A DNA stretch of 64,000 nt from Dicaeum eximium (lineage: Eukaryota > Chordata > Aves > Passeriformes > Dicaeidae): positions 205,493 to 269,492 of the forward strand of contig VWZP01006072.1 of the NCBI GenBank assembly GCA_013396995.1, in the 5' to 3' direction. Below, one piece after another: positions 14,623 to 27,246 of this stretch. The notes beneath the pieces are model-generated. The model saw only the letters and a list, made by a program, of their open reading frames with translations, was not told the DNA's origin and did not search any database. Every line of letters begins with the position of its first letter. Within the stretch, counting starts at the first letter, position 1. A program made the position numbers and the translations under genes.

Positions 14623-15146
14623 TTCCCCTGTACCTGGCACGGGTGAGGGCACCTCGAGTGCTGTGTCCAGTTCTGGCCCCTCAGTTTGGGAAGGACGTGG
14701 AGATGCTGGAGCACGGCCAGAGGGGGCAACGAGGCTGTGAGCGGCTGGGAACACAAACCCTGTGAGGAACCACTGAGGGAGAGCTGGGGGTGTTTATCCT
14801 GGAGAAAAGGAGACTCAGGGGTGACCTTATCACTCTCTACAATCCCTGAAAGGTGCCTGTGCTCAGGTGGGGTTGGGCTCTGTCTCCAGGCAGCACTGAC
14901 AGAACCAGAGGACACAGTCTCAACCTATGCCAAGGGAAATACAGGTTGGACATTAGGAAGAAGTTTTTCACTGAAAGAGTGATAAAGTACTGGAATGGTC
15001 TGACCAGGGAGGTAATGGAGTCCCTGGATGTGATTAAAAAAAAGACTGGATGTGGCACTCAGTGCCATGGTTTAGTTGAGGTGCTAGGGCTGGGTTGGAT
15101 TTGATGATCTTAAAAGTCTCTTCCAACCCAGTCATTCTGGGATTCA
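14623..15146 (+). mobile_element. CR1 LINE, 5'-truncated copy
   Basis: A CR1 non-LTR retrotransposon 3' fragment in plus orientation, antisense to JMJD1C. It begins within the last part of ORF2 (recognisable CR1 blocks CACCTCGAGTGCTGTGTCCA near 14651 and GACCTTATCACTCTCTACAA near 14822). It continues through the 3' UTR (GGTTGGATTTGATGATCTTA near 15093) to the terminal ATTCTGGGATTCA, a variant of the short ATTCTRTGATTCT tail repeat. It is interrupted by indels and has no intact reading frame. CR1 copies are typically 5'-truncated like this. A 162-codon open frame on the other strand is a by-product of the element. Confidence 0.93.
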
Positions 15147-18100
15147 GGATTATTTAACAGACAGGCAAAAGTATTGCAATTATCAATTCTGACAAGCAGG
15201 CTTCTTTTATTCTTGCCTCCCAGAATTAGCATCTTTCCATATTTCTTTAAATTCCCAGGCAGCATTTAATAACTTCTCAGAACAGTATCACATAAACCTA
15301 TGAACTGTAATCATCAATTTCTTATTAAATCCATCTATCAGGTGGCCTGCCAATACAATTTCACTAGAGAAATGAGCTGAGACAAAGGAGCATCATATGG
15401 TCAGTGAAATTTCAATGTGTGGAGGAGAAGAAAAGAAAAAACAAACAAGTCCCAGTGATTAGCATCAAGGCTCTCTAGAGAACTTGACTCTGATGTTTCA
15501 AGTCTACCTTCCCAAACAGCATTCAACACTTGACAGAAATAATGGCACAAATCCAAATACTAAGGTATACCACTGGCAACAGTGAATGCTGCATTGGAAG
15601 GTTTGTCTGGCTTGTGTTTGTGCATAGCTCAAGCCTGACAAGTAGTATGGACAAAGTCCAAGTCTTTATTTCTTACAGAAATCCAATTAAATACTTAAAT
15701 TTCCCTTCCACCTGCAATAGAAAGCACTGAAGATCTAACAAAAACAATGCTCTATATAGAAGGGACTGTGCTCATTTACTTTTGTTTAGTCCTCAGTTTA
15801 TACTACCATACATGACTTTGTCATCATCCGACAGCAAAGACTTCAGGAAGCATGAACAAATTTCACAGTCTTCAAATTTGATTTGTTATTATATATCCTG
15901 AAGTCTCTCATGATGTTTCAATAGTAAAACTTGCGTTTCTACAACATTTTCACACCAGAAATTATCAAGAAAATTTGTGCACTGCAATTTTGAACCACGT
16001 TACCTGGGTGCAGATATGTGTAAAAAAAAAAAATAATCAGTTACATTCTCCACATCATATAGATAAGCTTCAGGAATTTGATCTTGCTTCATTGTTTGTA
16101 TTGAACAACAGTCACTTATAAGGGACATCTTTCATATCACTCACTGCCTTCTTAGGGTTTTCGTTTTGTTTTTTCAGAACTGTTTTTTTTCCCCAAAAGC
16201 AGAAGACAACTGTGTGGTTTCTTATGTTCCCAAATATACTTTCATTGTATTACTCTGAGTTCCCCAGGACTTGCAAAATTGAGTTTCCTCCCATAACACA
16301 TTCCAGTATCTATCTTCATCCCAAAGCCTCTTCCTCTCTTACGCTGTGATCTTACCTGCACACCACTGCCCTGCAGCTTTATCCAGCCTGGACACTGGGG
16401 ATGTGACAGTAACACTGGGGCTTAAGAACATACATCACTGCACAACTGGTCTGTTACCAAATTAAATCATCACCTGCTGAGCTCCCTCTGTATGCAAAGT
16501 GTTCATTTGGACTGTCATTCACTTACTAAACATCAGCTTTCATTGACTTCTCTATGTCTTTAGTTACCAGAGTTTCAACACCATATATGGCACTGTAAAT
16601 GGTCAAGGGATTCAAACATCAGCAAGAAGGGACAGAAAAACAAGGCAAAATTATGGAAATGCTTAAGCTTCTACACCCCTGTCACAAGTTTCTTGGCAAC
16701 TATTCTAATACCAGTCTGGAAGAAAAAAAAACCCAAACAACACATACCTGAAATAAACTTAATAAAGCAAATTGCTGGAGACCTTTGCCCTTGAAGGACG
16801 CAGGTAGATGTGCCCACCAACACAGTCTTCCAAAACTACCAGTAAGAGAAGCTGGTAGATCTGGAGAAGAGGCAGGGATAGTGAATCTAAGTGTTACAGA
16901 AAAGAGGAAATTCTTGTCTATCAAGACAGACATGCACAGCAAACCAGATTCTTCAAGTACAGATGTTTTTTTCCCAATGAAGTCTATAAACTTTTCCAAT
17001 TTTCTACTTTAATCACAGAGAGATGGAATGTTTCTTATTATACATAACAGTCTTAAAGCAGCAACACCAGACTACGTGCACACTCTTACATCCAGTATCC
17101 ACTACACTGAGTAGTCCTTACTTCAAACTGTGCTACGACAAATTGAAATGCCTGTAAAAATGGATAAAGAAAAGTGAAAAATCTCAGCACTACAGATTTA
17201 AATCCTTTCTTTTACTATATAACCATTTCTCAGGACAGTGTCTACTACCTAGTAACTGCCTCCCATCTACCCATGTTAACATTTATAGAGCAGGAAAGAA
17301 CACGGTTTGTCTGCATTCTTGACAAACTCTTGGCCAGACACCCATATACTTTTAGAAAGCAGACCTTGAAAATTACATTTCTGCCAACTGAAGGTGAAAA
17401 AAAAACCCTTTTCTTCTCCTCAAGTGTGTGACTGTGGTACGTATACTTAATCATTTTAAGGGCAATGTCTAAGCAGCAGTAACACATAAAAATAGACTAG
17501 GAAAAGAAGCTCCTGTGTGGATGGATGACTGTACCCAGCAAGGGAGGCACAAACTCACTTCAAATACCCTTCTTTGAGAATAATCCAACCACTGTAAAAC
17601 CGCAAAAATCTATACACAGTCATACATATAAACAGTATTTTGAGCATCTTGCCCAATCTCTCACAGGTTCCTCTACCCAATAAAATTCAAGTCTGACTTT
17701 CCGAACAGGCGAGAAGTCTTGCCAACAAACAGCAACACTGATCCCACAAGGAATTTGAGCAATATAACATTCATCAGTGCTGTGGCATGTTGAGTTGACA
17801 GCTGCTGGGGGTCAGCTGGAACCAAGAGCCCCCGTGTGCTGCACTGGTGACAGAGGTGTTTCCGAACTGATCACAGTCAGTTGTTTTGACATACTGCCAA
17901 GAAAAAACTCAGCACAATAAAGGTAATGATTTAAACACTTTCTCGGGGAAGAAAAGACCTCAACAACAATAACCCCAAAACTCCAACTCCCACATGTAAG
18001 AGTGGGGTTTTTAAGTCTCTTTTCTTAAGGAAAAAAAATAAAAGACATCTTGTAAAAGCTAAAACATCAAACAGGTAGCTGCTGCCAGGTCACCTCCACG

Positions 18101-21100
18101 TATATATATACACATACAAAAAAGTCACTTCTGCCACTGCTCAGACACAGCATCCCAAAACATTTTAAAATGGGTTAGCATGTTGTCTGGGAGAGCCAGA
18201 AACTCAAAAAATAACGCGAAACAGCATATCTGGTAACCTGGCAAGCTTCCTTCTGCAAAAGGAAACTTTACACAGGAATACTGTACCTGCCCAACAGTAC
18301 TGAGTACAAAAATATTACAGAGCTTGTTGACTTATCTGTGCACAAAGATATTTTCATACAACTGGCAAGTCGGGACCTGCAGTGTAATTCAGCCCTTCTA
18401 TGAGACTGCCAAAATGGCAAGAGCCAGGCATCAGATTTCTTCCAACAATTAAATGGGCCAGACAGAAACCACCAATCAACTTTTTCCCAGAGAACAAAAA
18501 AATCCATAATAGCAATAGGTTTACGATGAAGAAATGGAATTTACTATTAGGAGAAGATAGCATTTTAAAGGCAGAACATCATTGCATTAGTCTGCAAACT
18601 ACCGTACCTAACAGCTGAAAGCAAAGTCTAAAAAGAGACTCTCCTGATTAATTTCATTTTCCTGCTGCCAAGAATCAACACCAGCATGCAACAGCAGTCA
18701 ACAGGAACAAAACATATGCCTACATGACCAGGAAAATACCGATTAATTATTTCCTTAGGTGGAAGGAATCAAATACACTTTGGAAAGCTCATGTTAGAAG
18801 ATGGAGTAATCAAGCAGTAAAGAGAAAGAGGTTTTGCATTTGAAAGGCAAGGACTATTTAAGTCAGAGAAGCAAGTTAAACCCACCATACCTGACTGATG
18901 TATTTCTGTAAAACTGCATATTCAAATGTAACTGGAAAGAACTGGATCATGTAGACATCATAAAAAAGGACTCAATATAGTAACACTATTTTCTTTTGAA
19001 AATGCTTGCCAACACTGAGAAGGGAGAAAACGCAGATCTACAAGTGGAGAACAATAAAAACAACTATAGTTTAATGTACATTAGGTTTTTTTACTTCCCT
19101 ACCAATAGAACTTTGAAGATGTTTGCCATCAAATTTGTGAACAAAGCTGACTACCATTTCTACTAGACAACCTCCAGGGAGCAGATCTTAACTCCTTGTC
19201 AAAGTGAGTTTAAACTTCTTGAGTAACACAACAAAGAGGTCAACATTATTTTATTGCAGTAAAGAATATCCGTTGCAGGAGGTTTTTTCAGGCACACATA
19301 CTGAATTCACATTCTAGAATTATCTTTTTAAAATTACATTAAATCATAAGAATGACTTTCAGTAAATCTACTTAAATACTGAAATAAAAATTTGTATCTG
19401 CTTCATCTCTGCCAGAAGCATTTACACCACATTATAGTCACCCCGAAGTTATGCTAAAGTAGTAACTACAATTCTGGTTATTTTCTAACTATGGATCCTA
19501 CACGTAACATATGTGTGCATTCAATTTAAGTTCAGGCAATTCTCCTCAGCAGCCTCCATTAGGGGTCACACAAGCACTCTCCCTGCCCTCGGCTCCCAGG
19601 CTCAAGCACAGAAGGGTCAAGGCAACCCACACAGGCCTCACTGCAAATAAAACTGAGCTGCATGAGCAGAGGGCAAATTGCTGGATCGATAAATACAGAA
19701 CATTTCTAAGCACAATTGTTATATTAAGTAACAGCTTTTTGCTCAAGTATCCATGCATGTGACTCTTACTTAGCAGCTTGGTCGTGTAGGAGATGGAAGC
19801 TAAAAATTCATCTGAAAGATCAGAGAGGCAACTCTCAGTGCATCTGTTCTCAGTGCTTCCATCAGCACATTGTTTGGTTAGCACATACATGAAGACCACG
19901 TAGCCTCTCTCCAACCCCTCACCACAGGGAACTCACCAAAATAAGCTATGAAGACAGTCTGAGACCCAGCTGAATAACTTCCAATATACAGTGGAGTATT
20001 TGTTGATATCATTCTTTGTTATGCCTCCATCTGTAATCCACTTTAGTAGTGTCTGCCAAAAACTACTCCTGCTATAACCAAAAGAAACAAAACAATTTAG
20101 GCTCTAAGCAAACAGATTCTGTTCCACACAAACCCAGCATTTCAAAAAATCAGACCATATCACTCTGCTTCCTCATGACAAGCAAGAGGCAGGCACTTTG
20201 GACTGAAGAAAGAGAGGTTCAAAGACAACTTGAGAAATCTTAAGTGTGATACCTAATCAGTCAAAAAATAATGTTGTAACCACAAACATCTTGCTGTACA
20301 AGGTCTGATAAACAAAACCAGTGAGGCTGTGCCAGAACTAGTGAGATTACCTGAGCTTTTAACAGACACATAAGAGAAGTACACAACAGTTAAGCCAAGA
20401 TCCACAACCAACACTGGGCTTTTCTCCTGCCAGAATACAGGCCTCTCTAGAAGCAGCTAACCTACTCATTTGAGGCCCAGCAGCTCCAGAACACTTCAGT
20501 CTATTTTATGAACCAGAGGTTCTGTCACAAAGAAGATTGGCTAATTTTTCAATCGCTCCACAGCCATAAAATGCTGCAGATTTACAACCAACCATTCCCA
20601 CACCTGGACTGCTTTGGACAAGGTATTTGTCTCCCTGTTCACATAACAGTGAGCTAACCCAGGCGTTTCTCAGAACATCTCTGTTTTCTGAATAGAAACA
20701 GGTAGAAGGATCCTCATGTTTACAAGTGGTTGTTTTCAAAACAGCTCATGTGAAAGTTAGTAAGCACTGACTGAATGACTGTCAGGCAATGCAAGAGTGA
20801 ATATATTTCCCAGACAAATGTCTTCTCATTTTGTTCACCATTGAAAAAACAACCTGTCTTACATTCGCCTTTTTAAAAAAGGCTGATGCACCAATGCAAC
20901 CCTTGTGAGCAGTATCACGTATGCACATAACTGAATGCAGGCAATGACATCTATTTAGCACTACTTGTGAGTGGCTTTGTAAGCGTAACAACAAATAGAC
21001 TTGCATTTGAAACGTGTCCTGATGGCAATCTTTCACTTTCTGGAACCTTATAACTGCTGCAGAAAATTATGGACTGAGACAGCCTTATTTAACCTTGTAA

Positions 21101-24100
21101 CACTGACCTACAAGTCTCTACTAAAAACAAATGACAAATTACTCTGTTTTCTGACTAAGGATGTTTCAGGCATCCTCATGTCAATGGATAACTACACCTA
21201 CAGACTTTGCTACCAAGAGAGAGCTCATAAAATTTTGTGAACTGCTTAACCACAAAGACATGTAATAAGTGAAGTATTTGAGTCTGTAACCATACCACAG
21301 TTTTCCCTGGTTTTGCACTAAGTGAAAATTTGTTCAAAGGAGAGTTATTGCATTATCACCTAGTATCCCTCGAGGAACAGCAAAGTATTGTGGATTGGCA
21401 ATCTGCCTTTGTAGTGATACCAGTATCAGCAACACCCAGAGACTGATTGCTCTGGCCATTAACCGTTACTCAGAACAATCTGGCCAAGTTTGCTATCAAG
21501 CTCCCTGTTGGTTTGACAAAAAAACTGGTGAATCTTTCCCCAGTGAATTTTCAGAGTACAAATAAATATTAAACTGTTCTGCCTAGAAAATAAGAGGGGG
21601 AGGAAAAGAGAAAAAAAATTATTGACATCCATCTGCCCATGAGATCAAACTTGTTACGCACTGTTGTTTTTATTTTTAATTGCCATGACTGCTAGAGAGA
21701 ATTGGAAAGTACTGTAAAGATACTCAACTCTCTTGGAAGGTATCCAATTTATTTGGTTATCATGGTGTGATGATGTGGAAACAGAAGATAATGTGGCCCA
21801 CAGATCTTTGGCAGGCTTTAAAATATCATCTTTCATCGTAAAATTACTCTATTTTAAGTGGGTGATTGAAAGGTACTAATAAGGCATTTGGGTTGATGTC
21901 TACTGCTGTGGAGAAAATTGCTGCATTTCTAGAAGAATTTAAATATTATTGACTCTTTTTAATAGTTTTTATAAGTCCTCTATTTAACATTACCTACCTA
22001 GCACAGCAGTTATCTGCACGTTGAGATCTCTGTCAGGGTAATGCTAAAAAATAACTTGGATTAACCACCTGTTTTACTTCACTGATACCACTCCTCGTAC
22101 TGGGGCCACGGCAGAGAACAAATGAACAAAGTCTTGGTTACCAGTCAACTTGGAGGGAACCATAAAAAACCTGCTTTAGAAGCTACAGGCAGAAATCTGG
22201 TTTAAAACCTGTAAAAACAAGGCACTTAAAGATCCTCCTCTCCTTAAACACTATCAAGGAAATTAAAGATCTTGAGCAAGGTATACTCTAAGTTGAGTCA
22301 CTTAGCTGCACAGTTATTGCTCAAGACAGCACTGCAAACTTGAAAATCAAACTTGAAATTTTCTTCCCTTTCTTTTTTATAAACCTATCTTCAGTTCAGC
22401 TTCTTTCCCATCTCATCCCTATTACATCCAAAATCCATGAATATACGTTTTCCCAGCCTTTCTGCTGCCACAGGTAGGTTCCCTCAAGCCACAACCCCTA
22501 AGTGAGGGAATACCATTAGCTTCACACTGCCCTGCCTGAAAGTTCACAAAAGCACTGATTTAGGTAGAGGACTGCTATAAATAAAGGTCCAGCTAGAAAA
22601 GCAGATTACTTTTTCGCCACACATCAAAATCTGAGGTATGGAGAGCTGTTGTACCAATTAAAGCTGCTGAAAGTAAAAAAGCAGCAGCATGCCCTGTTCC
22701 TGAATGAATGAAGTTGGTTTAGATTAGGACACAAGTCACAAGTTAATGCACTGCAAATAAGTGGTAAAGACTCTTGCTAGCAATTCCAAATACAGCAACT
22801 GTGACACTGCTGTCTGCAATATCAAAGCACGAGAGGATTATGTTTTCTTTGTCTTAACCAATGCAAGATACAACCTGCAATTAAGAAGTCTTTTACTCCC
22901 TTGTCCTTGTGACAGAATTCATAACACTGAAGGTTGACTGTCTCCCCTTAAAGCAAAAGGAATCCTTGATTGCAAAAAACTGATCATGAATGGTATCCAT
23001 TAAAGCCATCAAATCACTGGTCACATCCCCCTTTCTACAGAACATCTTGATGTTTCTGAAAGTTCCACTGATCTGGAATGGATATGCTGGTTACAGATAT
23101 CTGGGTTCAAGTTAAAAAGGCTTTCTGGGACAATCTGATTCTTTCATTTGTATTCCCTTTGAGGTACCTAACCACTGAAGGCTCCATAGCCTTCTGCATA
23201 TGTTCTCTTAGAAATCTGCCCCTCAACTTTGCATATCCTAATAAAAAGATGGAGTCCTGCTCAGCAAGAGGAACAGTCTATAAAATCTCACTATGGGAAG
23301 CAGTTAGACCTTATTATTTTTTTATCTATTTTATGTAGCTCCCAAATGTTCTGACCACTGACAGCATTCAGTCTATCATCCACCGAACACCTTAATGAAA
23401 TGTAAGTATTTTCAAACAGAGAGGCAATGATATTTTGCAGACATCTTGCTGCTTTCTTGGGGCCCACCAGTGATACAGATATCTCTTCTGAAGAGAAAAT
23501 GCCAAACCAGTACACTGCCACACACCAGACAGCTGTTTCTAGCTGTTCACATAAAAAAACTACATGAAACACCACTCGCTGTAACCACAGTTTATAGGAA
23601 CAAACCTTCCTGATATAAGACACAATGAGCTCACTCCAACTCTCTGCCCAAGCACTGTGGGACATAGTGACACCTTAAAGTGCCTTCTATGCCCTTGTGA
23701 GCAGCACAAGAACATGAAGACTCCACACACAGCCCTTCATGGGTACTCTTCATGAAAACTTGCCAAACCTCTCATGCACAGGGTGTCTGCCAATATTTTG
23801 CATTGCTTCTGGGTATAAGAAAAAAAATATTTTGAAAATCAAAAATAGAACATCTTTCCACTTGAATTAGTCTCCAAAATGCAAATAAGCAACTACATCA
23901 GTCACCTGAACATTAACATGAAAGTTATGACCAAGTGGTTCCAAAGTTTTGGATAGTCTTCTCTTCACAAGTTGCTTTTAACATTTTTACTGGGAAAATC
24001 TTCTAACTGAAATTACAAACTAAGCTTGTAGAACTGTTGCTGTAACTGAAATCACAATGCCTTTTTTCTTTAATGTCTGTTTGCAGGACAAGCTATGAAT

Positions 24101-26791
24101 AGTCACTTCCAAAGTCTCACTGATGGCTCAATTATAGTCTGTGCTGTCATGAATTTGGCACAACAATATCGCCCATTCACTGCTATGTGAAGAGTTCATG
24201 CCTTCTCTGTCCCCAGGTCTTGAAAGAGATTGCTTACCAGTAAAAGCAGCAGCAAAGCTGAAGTTAATCGAAACTGAAGAGATAACAGGCAAGCAGAGAG
24301 GTAATGAAAAAAAATGTACTAGCCAAGCAGTTTTGGTGAGATTATTCTTGGTGACATTAGTCAATCTGCAAAAAAGAAAAAAACGTGGCAAAATAAAACA
24401 TTTTCCAAGCTCCAGTTCAGAGTTCACAATTGTCTTGTTTCCAAAGTACAAGACATGAAAATTGTGGTCTTTTCAGCGATGTAGTGTCTCCTTAAATTAT
24501 CCTTAAAACAAAACCAGATCACTTTAATAGACTTCCTTTTGTGAAGGAAAAAAAAAAACCAAAACAAAAAAACATAACCCAAGAGGTAGTCTCAAATTTT
24601 GAATTTATTTGTATTTGTGATTTACAAGTCTGAGATGAGGATTACACTGGAAATTCAGATTTCTTCCCTGAAACAGTCTTTCCAAAGTCTTTCCTGAGTT
24701 ACACAAATGATTTCTCCTCTTCCTGCACTCTCCTCCCCCCACCATCTCTTGAGAACCGCCTGCAGGCAAATCTAATTGGAACCTTGCACTCGCTGCAGAC
24801 ATGTCATGAAGAAGAACATAATCCAGGGTCAGCATCAGGCTAAAGCCAGCGCCCTGCATTGCCCTGCAAGACGATCAGTGTGTGCACGATAAGCGTGCCT
24901 ACAGCCAAGGGAGCCTAACAGACCTGAGCCGGGGCAGCTCCCATTGTTCTCCAGCAAAATCTGTCCAGACTACCTACAAAAGAGCCCTGATAGCTCTGAA
25001 GGCAATTGTACCCATTCCCCACTCCCAGCTAAGAGGAAAAAACCTACAGTCCTAAGGATTGAGGGGGGAGGGAAGGCTGAAAGCAAGGATCTGCTTACAG
25101 ACAGAGAGTATCATTAACTATTAATAACGAAAAGGCTGCAATGCAGACAGCTTGAAATCTGGTACAGCTTACTAAATCACAACTGCATTTGAGACCATTA
25201 TACTACAGCACACCAGTAATAGCTCCACAGTCCCCTTTTAGTGAGAAATTCATACATTTATATGAAGACCACTCAGCACATGTTTCCAGCAACACTGTAC
25301 TTCTAATGCTGATAGCTGTTTGAAAATTCAAAAGCATTTCTTCTAGTTAAACATTTCATTTTAAAAGTAAGTATTTCTAAAACAGGATGTTTTATGCCAA
25401 ACAATTTACAGATGCTATTTAATAAAACATAAAATCTGAGTGTGCAATAACACTGGGGAGGGAGATGAAATGCACATCATGCCTACCTAACAAAGTTCCT
25501 TCACTAGGAAGAAATTATGATTAAGTTTCCTCTGGGAAGAGCCCTGTGAAAGCCAGCCTCTTCAGCCAAGACAGTGCAACTTCTTTGCACCTCACTTCAG
25601 AGAACTGGCAATCAGGAAGTTCCTACTACAACTAATAAGCAAGGTACAGCAGAGATACCAAGTGCCAGTTGGGGCTGGGGATGGTTTGCTTTGGTTTTTT
25701 TGCTTTCTGTAGACTGGTGGCTTAGGTGGAACCCTCTGTTCACATCTAAACAAATCAATTTAGTTAATCCTACTTTTTTCCCATCCAGACATTTCAAAAA
25801 GTATTGATGCAACCTTTCAGGTGCACTCTTCCTTGGTGAAATACAGAGTCACTGCTGTTTTCCAGACTGACAGGAGGACAAAGGGCTAAAGGAAAACAGG
25901 GAAGACCATCTACAGGGCAAAACGTTGGATCCTGCTAGTGCTATAGTCAGAGTATAGGATAGGCAATGCCAGGGTTTCAGAGCTTTGAGATGAAGAAAGA
26001 GCAATTTGGGATGAAAATGCCTTGTGCTGAAGCAAAGTGAGGGCGCTCCAGGAAAGGGAGATGCAGCCATTTTAGTGCTCAAGTTCCCCTATTTTCCTCC
26101 ACACGTCCTTCCTGCGGTTGGTTCACAGCACTGGAGTTGTGGAGTCCTGTGCCCCTGCTGACCCCACTCAGGCTGCACAGAGCAGGAAGGAGCTAAGGAG
26201 TCCAGCCCTAGTGCTGAATCTCACCAGTTATGTGCTCTCCTTTCTCAACTGAGGTGGGTCTTGTAGTTGGAATGTATTTTAGATAAAGGGTCTATTTGAT
26301 CACAGCTGGTCCTGGTCTGTCAAGCCTCTCAAAATGGAGAAAGCTGCCCACACAAATGGGTGTTTGCATAAAGATGGAAAGTAATGAGGTAAATAAGCAT
26401 TAACAGAAGTTTTTTTGTGAAGTTCTTAAATCCACAAATTATTCAGAAATTTACAACTTTGTTTCAAACATAAGCATATGAGAAATATGAAGATACAGAA
26501 ACAAAACACAGGTAGAGAATTAATTCTAAGAGCCACACCAAGAAAAGTCAGGATGGACAGCCAATCAGTTCTACAACAAAAACTGCAGATAGTAGGAGGG
26601 TAGTCCACCTTCTAGAACAGAAGTAGATCAAGAAAGATAATAAATCTGGAGTCACAACCACATCAAAAAGATACAAGTGTTAGCTTGCTTCTTTCTGGTA
26701 TTTAATTTTTTTGTGAATTTGAATGTAGAGATTCACTATCTCTGGGAATGAAAGTAAAAAACCTAGGAAAAAAGTAAATGTTTATAAACAC

Positions 26792-26845
26792 ATAAAAAAA
26801 CCAAACAAAACCCCAAACAAACCAAAAACTCCTACAAAAAACCCG
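26792..26845. repeat. (AAAC)n-like low-complexity tract
   Basis: A degenerate A/C-only stretch built of AAAC, AAACC and AAAAAC units. It is probably a decayed microsatellite or an old retroposon tail. No recognisable element body adjoins it. Confidence 0.7.
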
Positions 26846-27222
26846 TCTTTCTCAGGCTGAGAAACCAGCACAGCTTACGATAATATCTTTTTCTAGAAGA
26901 AAGACTGGTAACTTCCCTAAGTGCTTAAGACAGTATTATTTTTCCCCTTACACTTGGAGTTAAGCATGCTGGTAACATTCCCACCAAGTTTGGAACCCAT
27001 CAGGAGCCCAAGGCCCATCTTTCAGAGACACTGGAGACCAGAAGACATCAATGATTTACAGCACCTTGCCATGGTGAGAGACAGTGAATACCTGCTCCTT
27101 CAATGAAATTCTCAATATCATCAGAGACCAAATACAACAAAATCATTTTACCCAACATTTTCTGAGACTGAAACTAAAGTACTGCATCTATCTCAGAGAT
27201 TCACATTTTTAGATGTATGCTT

Positions 27223-27246
27223 AAAAAAAAAAAAAAAGAAAAAAAA
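27223..27246. repeat. Poly-A tract
   Basis: A 24-base A run interrupted by one G, followed by GGAGGATG. No retroposon body was recognised upstream. Confidence 0.85.

Noticed and set aside
14427..14915. 162-codon minus-strand frame
   Set aside because: Most of it is antisense to the CR1 element at 14623-15146.
19129..19144. CATCAAATTTGTGAAC, whose reverse complement reads V-H-K-F-D-G, considered as a JMJD1C exon 2 fragment
   Set aside because: It does not match the expected acidic EFDD block, and no acceptor or continuing similarity is present.
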